Origin: Solicoccozyma terricola
Taxonomy: Eukaryota; Basidiomycota; Tremellomycetes; Filobasidiales; Piskurozymaceae
Assembly (NCBI GenBank): GCA_001600875.1
Contig: BCLD01000015.1
Coordinates: 84,628-148,627 of the forward strand
Direction: 5' to 3'
DNA length: 64,000 nt
The position numbers were made by a program, and so were the translations under genes. The notes under the pieces were generated by a model. It saw only the letters and a program-made list of their open reading frames with translations. It made no database searches and had not been told where the DNA came from. Below are positions 58,337 to 64,000 of the stretch, in pieces; within the stretch, counting starts at the first letter, position 1; every line of letters begins with the position of its first letter.

Positions 58337-59598
58337 ATGCCATCTGCCATGATCACCCCCACAGAGCTCACCCCGATCAACACAGTTGGAGACAAACGTC
58401 AAGTTCCAACGAAACCGTAAGTCGGTTAGACGAATATTGGACTTGTCATGGAAAGGAACTGACTATGTCCTGGTTACGTATTGCTTGGTTCACGATGCAG
58501 AGGTGAGCGCGCATTTGGGCATTTCGTCCTCCTGATTTGCTTCTTCTGACCTTTCCATAACCAGTCCTGCAAATTCCAGTACAGGTCTACGATCGTGGCA
58601 CTCTCATTGCACTCCTGCGTTCCCCGCTTACTCTCAAGTCTTGTCCCGACCCGGCACGGCTCTCCCAATTCGAGCCCATCCGGAATAGCGCTCCTCCCGA
58701 GCAAACCATAGCTACCATCGCTGCGATGGTACGCGAGGACTTTGAGAAGGAGGCTCAATCTGCAACAAGCATTGCTTCAAGTTTGGTAGGCCGTGTCAAC
58801 GACCCAGTGGTGTACGCCTCGGTCCCGGATCTTTCCTTGAATCCTCATGCGTCCTCTTTCGCTCCAGGGAGTTCTATTCCAATCACTGTCAGCAAGGCCG
58901 ATTGGGAGACAGACGCCGGTGATCAGAAGAGCACTGTCCAGCTGATGGACAGCTCCGCGAAGACCCAATACGGATCTCCGGCCATTCTCCCAATGCCAGG
59001 AGTCGATAGGCCCTTCCACGTCCTCCCGGCAAAGCCTACACTCTGCGCCCTGCCGCCCATCATAGCAAAGGTAACTGACGTTGGAGAGGGCAATCAGCAT
59101 TCAAGCACGTTACCCTTTGTTCTCGCTCTGGGCGGACAGAAGCGCGAGAGTATCCAAGGTTTCTCGATGTCGCCACCGAACGCTGGCATGTGGGCAGTTC
59201 GTAGGCAATCGGCGGTGGAAGGAGGTGTTCCAATCGGTCGAACGTCCACAGCTGCAAACCTCGCCGCCTCCTTCCAAGCATTCAGCTTCAACGTGCCCAC
59301 AGGACCGTCACCCCCGCGGATCCCAGGGTCTATCTCTCAATCACAGGGAAGCTACGGTGGTGCGGTGCGGGTGCCTCGTCGTCCTAGTGCTGCTAGTGCC
59401 TACGAGGTAGCAGGGAACGGCGGGGGATTGCTTGGTGCCGTTCCGATGCAGGGGTGTGTGTACCCAGGAGAACGAAGGTCAAGCTATGTGGCTGGACAAC
59501 ATGGGAACGGGAACGGGTTGTTGGTGGAGGTGGAAGCGACAAACAAGTCTACAATTGCTTCATCCTGGCGCAGGGATAGCCAGAACGTGTTTGGTTGA
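58337..59598 (+). CDS. Protein of unknown function
   Basis: Exon 1 (58337-58416) encodes MPSAMITPTELTPINTVGDK and six more residues; the main exon (58565-59598) begins in the frame VLQIPVQVYDRGTLIALLRS. The two do not join in phase directly. A two-base exon AG (58501-58502), flanked by a good acceptor (gatgcag) and donor (gtgagc), would join them and give 371 residues; otherwise a donor at 58398 (gtcaag) would. The second half is Ser/Pro/Gly-rich (PRRPSAASAYEV, PGERRSSYVAGQ) and probably disordered. No domain or localisation signal is recognised. Confidence 0.65.
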
Positions 59599-60042
59599 TT
59601 TGTTTTCTGTATAGGACGCTGACCCATGAGACCAAAGCGGCGGGATATATTGTATGCCATACGCCATCTTTCACTCTGTGCGCCGAGCAGGTGTTGACGG
59701 ACTCACAGACCAGACCCATCATATGTGAAAATGGTTTGAAATGCGATCGGCGCTCCTGGAACCGATGCAAGATTCAGCAGGATATGAGCACACCTTTGCA
59801 ACGAGTGGCTCTGGATGAAGTAATTAGGTCAACAGCTGTATCTTGTCCTTGTTCGACCCCTCCGACCTCTTCGGTATCGGTATCCATCCATCTACCTTTC
59901 ATATGCAACAGTCCCTCGCCACCCGCTCGCGTGTCAACATCCAATCCCACTGAGCGAGACCTTTGTTTGAACCGTTCAGATCTGGTCGATGTCATCGCAC
60001 CGTCGGCCGTGGACATGACATCGTCGTAACACTGCACCAATC
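59599..60042. other. Intergenic stretch before the kinase gene
   Basis: No supported gene in these 444 bases; presumably the 3' flank of the upstream gene and the promoter of the kinase gene. The 144-codon + frame here shows no family resemblance. Confidence 0.5.
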
Positions 60043-61161
60043 ATGCCAGCCCCCTATCCATCACGAGAACAGACCTTTCTCAAGGCGATCGCCCAGTCCA
60101 AGGAGTTGCCGCCGCAGAAGCTCTTCGAAGTGAGCTCGAAATATTACTCTTTATACAAATGTGTCGCGGAAATTCTCACTCACCCACTCGTCTCACCCAA
60201 TCATGTACAGAAAATCGAAATCGTCGGCAAAGGTGCTTACGGAGCGGTGTACAAAGGTCGACATATCGCCTCTTCACAGATTGTCGCGTTGAAGATTATC
60301 AACCTAGATACAGCAGACGACGATGTAGCTGACATTCAAAAGGAGGTGTCGTTGTTACAACAGCTTATGACCCAGGGTCAGAAAGAGAACAAAGATGGGA
60401 GTCCAAGTGGGAGTTATGGAGTACCTAATGTTATTAAATACTACGGGAGTTGGCTGGAGGGCCCGAGAGTTTGGATCGTCATGGAGTACGCTGAAGGAGG
60501 TTCGGTCAGGACGTTGGTGAGTTCACTGCCGTTTACTCAGTGAATGTTCGCTCTTCCGATCCTGATATTCAGCATTTCTTGCAATCCTACCAGTCTCGAG
60601 CTCAGAAGCTCTCTGAGCTGCAGATCTCCCTGACTGTTCGTGAAGTTCTGGTTGCTCTAGCATTTTTGCACAAGAATGGCATCATCCATCGTGACATCAA
60701 GGGTGAGCTTCTAACTCAATGTCCAGCGACACACACTCCGAGGATCGCTGATCACCAAAACATCCATCCTCCCCTTACCTCCCGTTCTCTTTGCAGCCGC
60801 CAACATCCTCATAACCTCCATGCCGAATCGTGTACTACTTTGCGACTTTGGAGTCTCCGCTCTCCTCCCCTCCCTCTCCTCGAAGCGCACGACATTCATC
60901 GGCACACCCTACTGGATGGCTCCGGAAGTGATCACTACCGGTGCATCATATGATTACAAAGCGGATATTTGGTCGTTTGGTATCACGATCCTAGAAATGG
61001 CTAATGGAGAACCACCGATGAGCGGACAAGCGGCTGAGAGGGCTCTCATGTTGATTACGAAACAGAGAGCACCTAGGCTGGAAGGGAGTGGGTGGAGTAA
61101 GGAGATGAAGGAATTTGTGGTGGCATGCTTGAATGAGGAACCCAAGGATGTTGGTGTCGTG

Positions 61162-61198
<37 letters not shown>

Positions 61199-63231
61199 TG
61201 TTGAAACACCTCTGAGATGGGATTTTCTGACTGATGTTCTCGGTTCTTCACAGCGACTTGCAGCAGAAGAGCTCTCCAAGCTCAGATGGGTCAGACAACA
61301 ATCCAAAACCTCGCTCTCACATCTCAACGATTTACTAGTCAATTTCCAGGAATGGAAAGCAAAGGGCGGACAGAGGATGTCGTTGGCGGAGGGAGTGGGA
61401 GCGCCAATCAACGATGAGTGAGTGGGAAAGGTCTAGCGGGAGGCAGGGCGTTCAGCTAATGCGTTGTTCGCGAATAGTGATGATGAAGTGGAAAACAACG
61501 ATGGTTGGCAATTCAACGTGAGTGGAGAGTAGATCCATATACGAGGTGTATGTCCGACTCCAGTGTCTTCGCATTCCGACAGACCGTCAGCTCTCGATCC
61601 GGTCTTCATATGGACCCAGAGGAAGCTCGTGATTTGTTAGGTGAGCCGGCGATCGTTCTCGCTAATGCCCATTTCAAACAGAAGACTGAAGTCTGTACTT
61701 TATAGGATACCCCCCTCTCGAGCCACCGACCTTCCCATCAACATCCAACTCCTCTTCCACATCGTCCCTCTCCGCACCGCGCTCACTCCGTACATTATTT
61801 CAAGCCAATCCTGCTACCGCTTCATCATCTCAATCCATCTCATCGCTTGGTGGCTCGGGCTCCCAATCGAGCTTCGGGTTCCCACAACAACGTGGACCAT
61901 CACCTCTCCCTCCGTCCGACTCGCAGGATAATGGAACGATCCGTCAAGATTCAGGATCGCGCGATCGAGGTGGTCGTAGTCAATCTGATGATGCGCCGAG
62001 TGCAGCGTTGGGTTCGCCATCTCGTACAGCCACCTACCGGACAGCAGGAAACAATCGTAACCTCGCAAAGATCACGATACCGACTTCTGTGGATTTTGCG
62101 ACCACGGGTGAGATGAATGGACCGAGCTCGTCACGATCAGTCATGGTAGAAGGCACATCCCAACATGCCACGCCTCGACAAGCTACCGGTCCACTATCGG
62201 CCTCTCCCGTGTCCTCGAAGGGGAAGGTCCCATGGAGTCGACCTGAAGATACCAAGGGAATCCCTCCGACACGTCCACCAAACCGCCGGGCAGAAACATA
62301 CGACGTATCTACCCCGAGCCTTCCAGCATTAACGTTTCAATTCCCAACTGGAAAGACTCCGATATCCCCACCCCGATTACCCGCAAAGGATTCTCGTCGC
62401 TCACCACCCCAGGCCACCACCCGCAACCAACCTACGATGCCGAGCATGGACGCTATCTCCCATCGACAACCTACCACCTCTGCACCCATCCGACCTGGTA
62501 TGCTCCGACAAGCATCCGCAGCCGTGATGGAAGGTAGAGGATCATCGACTCCTGCATCCGTCACCAACCTCGTTGGAGGCTCATTACTTGGTGGTGGTGG
62601 ACTTGTTAATCGGATGATAACACCGGTGATTAGTGCACCACAACTTCCTGGAGGGGTATCTGTATCAATGTCTCGAAGTCGAAGTGGGTCTCGGGTGGGA
62701 GGGGAATTGACTTCGATCAGTATTCCACCGCCTTCGTTCGATTTGAATGATGTTCTAAAGGTTTGTCCGTCGTCCGTCCTCCACTCCCGCACCCGTCGAC
62801 TAATAATCCCCTTCTTTCAAACACACCAGCCACCTCCATCTATATCACTCGCAAACGACAACCTCCTCCCTCCATCCCCTATAACACTCTCTGCACCTCG
62901 TCATTTCATACCTTCTCCATTATCCGCATCAACAACATCAACCGTCGTTCCGTCCAAATTATCACCATCTTCCCCACCACCTTCCATTCCCTCTTCCAAC
63001 GACACCCAACCTATCTCTACCATCCCATCCTTATCAACCGCAGATACCTTCCCAACCCAACTCCCACTCGAATCCGCCTCCTTGGGTCCTCAAATCCAAC
63101 CACTAGATCTTGGCAAACTCAATCATCACCCAGAATCGGTATTTATGGAGCTGGGTAAGATGACGGAGGATATGGGGATTTGGTTGGGGTTGATTAGTAA
63201 GGGATTGGATGGGTTGTTGGATGGAGAGTGA
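60043..63231 (+). CDS. KIC1: Germinal-centre-type Ste20 kinase (Kic1/Nak1-like)
   Basis: Nine exons (60043-60129, 60211-60516, 60594-60702, 60797-61149, 61254-61417, 61478-61517, 61583-61640, 61706-62760, 62830-63231) give 857 residues. The N-terminal kinase domain (about residues 30-300) has GKGAYGAVYKG, VALKII, HRDIKAANIL, DFGVSALL and the GCK-type loop FIGTPYWMAPEV, followed by DRLAAEELSKLRWVRQ. After an acidic patch comes a long Ser/Pro/Thr-rich regulatory tail with DMGIWLGLISKGLDGL at its end. Kic1/Nak1 acts in the RAM/MOR network upstream of the Cbk1/Orb6 kinase, governing polarity and septation; placement in that group rather than among other Ste20 kinases is inferred from architecture. 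Introns 1 and 8 (81 and 69 bp) are multiples of three and stop-free. Intron 4 contains a T run of about 29. Confidence 0.88.
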
Positions 63232-64000
63232 TATGTGGTGTCGGGGTGGGAAGGCGGCGTTTTTTATTGTCGCTTTAGATTTTGTCCTTTCTTTTAAACG
63301 AACTGGTAACGAATTTGTATCAACGAGTCGGGGGGTTAGTTGTCATGTATCAGTTCTAGTACAGTTAGATTAAATGTTGGGTAGTTATTATATGGTTGTT
63401 TTGGTTGATGTCGGTTTCTAGTTGTTCATGGCAGGGAGTGGTCAGACAAAAAGTATGAATTATCATCTCAAGCAACATCTACAAACAGGGTCCAAACATT
63501 CCTTTCCACGCCAACTCCCTCCCAGTCCAAACCCTCAAACCGTCCTCCCGATATATATATATATATGAACCACTTCGACCCACTAACCCACGCTAAATAA
63601 ATTCGTCGCAAGCAGGAGATACGGATTCCTTATTAACTCTCCCCAACAATGACCGCCAAAAGAAAAAAGAAAGATCGGTCCGATATACGGGAGACGATTT
63701 TTTTCTAACAACTCAGCCGACATGAAACGAGCACCCTACCCTTTCGGAGAGGGTGTCTGGTCGGTGAGATGAGCGATCGGAGTGGGATGAAGAGAAGAGA
63801 AGGGTGGGGGAGCGGGGAGAGGAACTTTTTTTTTTTGGGTGGGGGTGAGGGATCACGTGCTGTTCGGGAGTGAATTAGCCGGGAATGGACCGATAATCTA
63901 CCGTGATCACCGGTTGGATCGAAGTGGTCGGGGGCAGGAGGGGGCATGGTGAGTGAGTGAGGGGGTGATGATGATGATGGGGAGGAAAGTTCGGGTGCGA
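63232..64000. other. Right-end intergenic stretch
   Basis: No gene is supported. An AT microsatellite lies at 63551-63566, a T run at about 63827-63836, and G-rich sequence follows. A minus-strand frame (63947-63705) is Pro/Lys-rich and not credited; its ATG could be the start of a gene outside the window only if spliced differently. Confidence 0.5.

Noticed and set aside
1..64000. CRISPR arrays, bacterial operons, complete transposons
   Set aside because: None seen. Repeats are microsatellites, intronic arrays or a promoter duplication; no transposase, integrase or terminal repeats were recognised.

Overview
The window looks like nuclear DNA of a basidiomycete fungus, most likely a tremellomycete (Cryptococcus/Kwoniella/Tremella relatives). 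About 20 genes are broken by many short GT-AG introns (usually 50-110 bp), several exons are only 10-22 bp long, genes are dense on both strands, and the protein set is typical for fungi (Shr3, Trs120, Gtr2, a PQ-loop transporter, a Zn2Cys6 regulator). It is a draft assembly: a 435-base N gap (29296-29730) lies inside a gene, and long G/C homopolymers are common. Splice sites were assigned by eye from reading frame, GT/AG borders and protein-family continuity; for nearly every recognised gene the exon phases close exactly.

Left part (1-18 kb): 3' end of an unknown gene, Shr3-like ER chaperone (-), methylthioadenosine phosphorylase (-), eIF3j (+), Nse3/MAGE subunit of Smc5/6 (+), sorting nexin 4/Atg24-like (+), ribulose-phosphate 3-epimerase (-), an unrecognised gene candidate (-), a PQ-loop transporter (+) and cytochrome c oxidase subunit Vb/Cox4 (-).

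Middle (18-36.5 kb): an intronless 658-codon reading frame that resembles a totivirus/victorivirus capsid protein (an endogenous viral element), next to a divergently oriented U2 snRNA gene; phosphomannose isomerase (+), glutathione peroxidase-like thiol peroxidase (+), telomerase reverse transcriptase (-, at least 23 exons, interrupted by the gap), long-chain acyl-CoA synthetase (+) and the Rag GTPase Gtr2 (-).

Right part (36.5-64 kb): glutamate-cysteine ligase regulatory subunit (+), iron-dependent alcohol dehydrogenase (+), a TPMT-type methyltransferase (+), a dynamin-superfamily GTPase (-), a long coiled-coil protein (-), a Zn2Cys6 transcription factor (+), TRAPP II subunit Trs120/TRAPPC9 (-), a predicted membrane protein (+), a protein of unknown function (+) and a germinal-centre-type Ste20 kinase (+).

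There is no biosynthetic or defence cluster; most genes are independent housekeeping functions. The most unusual items are the intact endogenous totivirus-like capsid gene, a sequence-related repeat family inside introns of unrelated genes, and the repeated use of very small exons.
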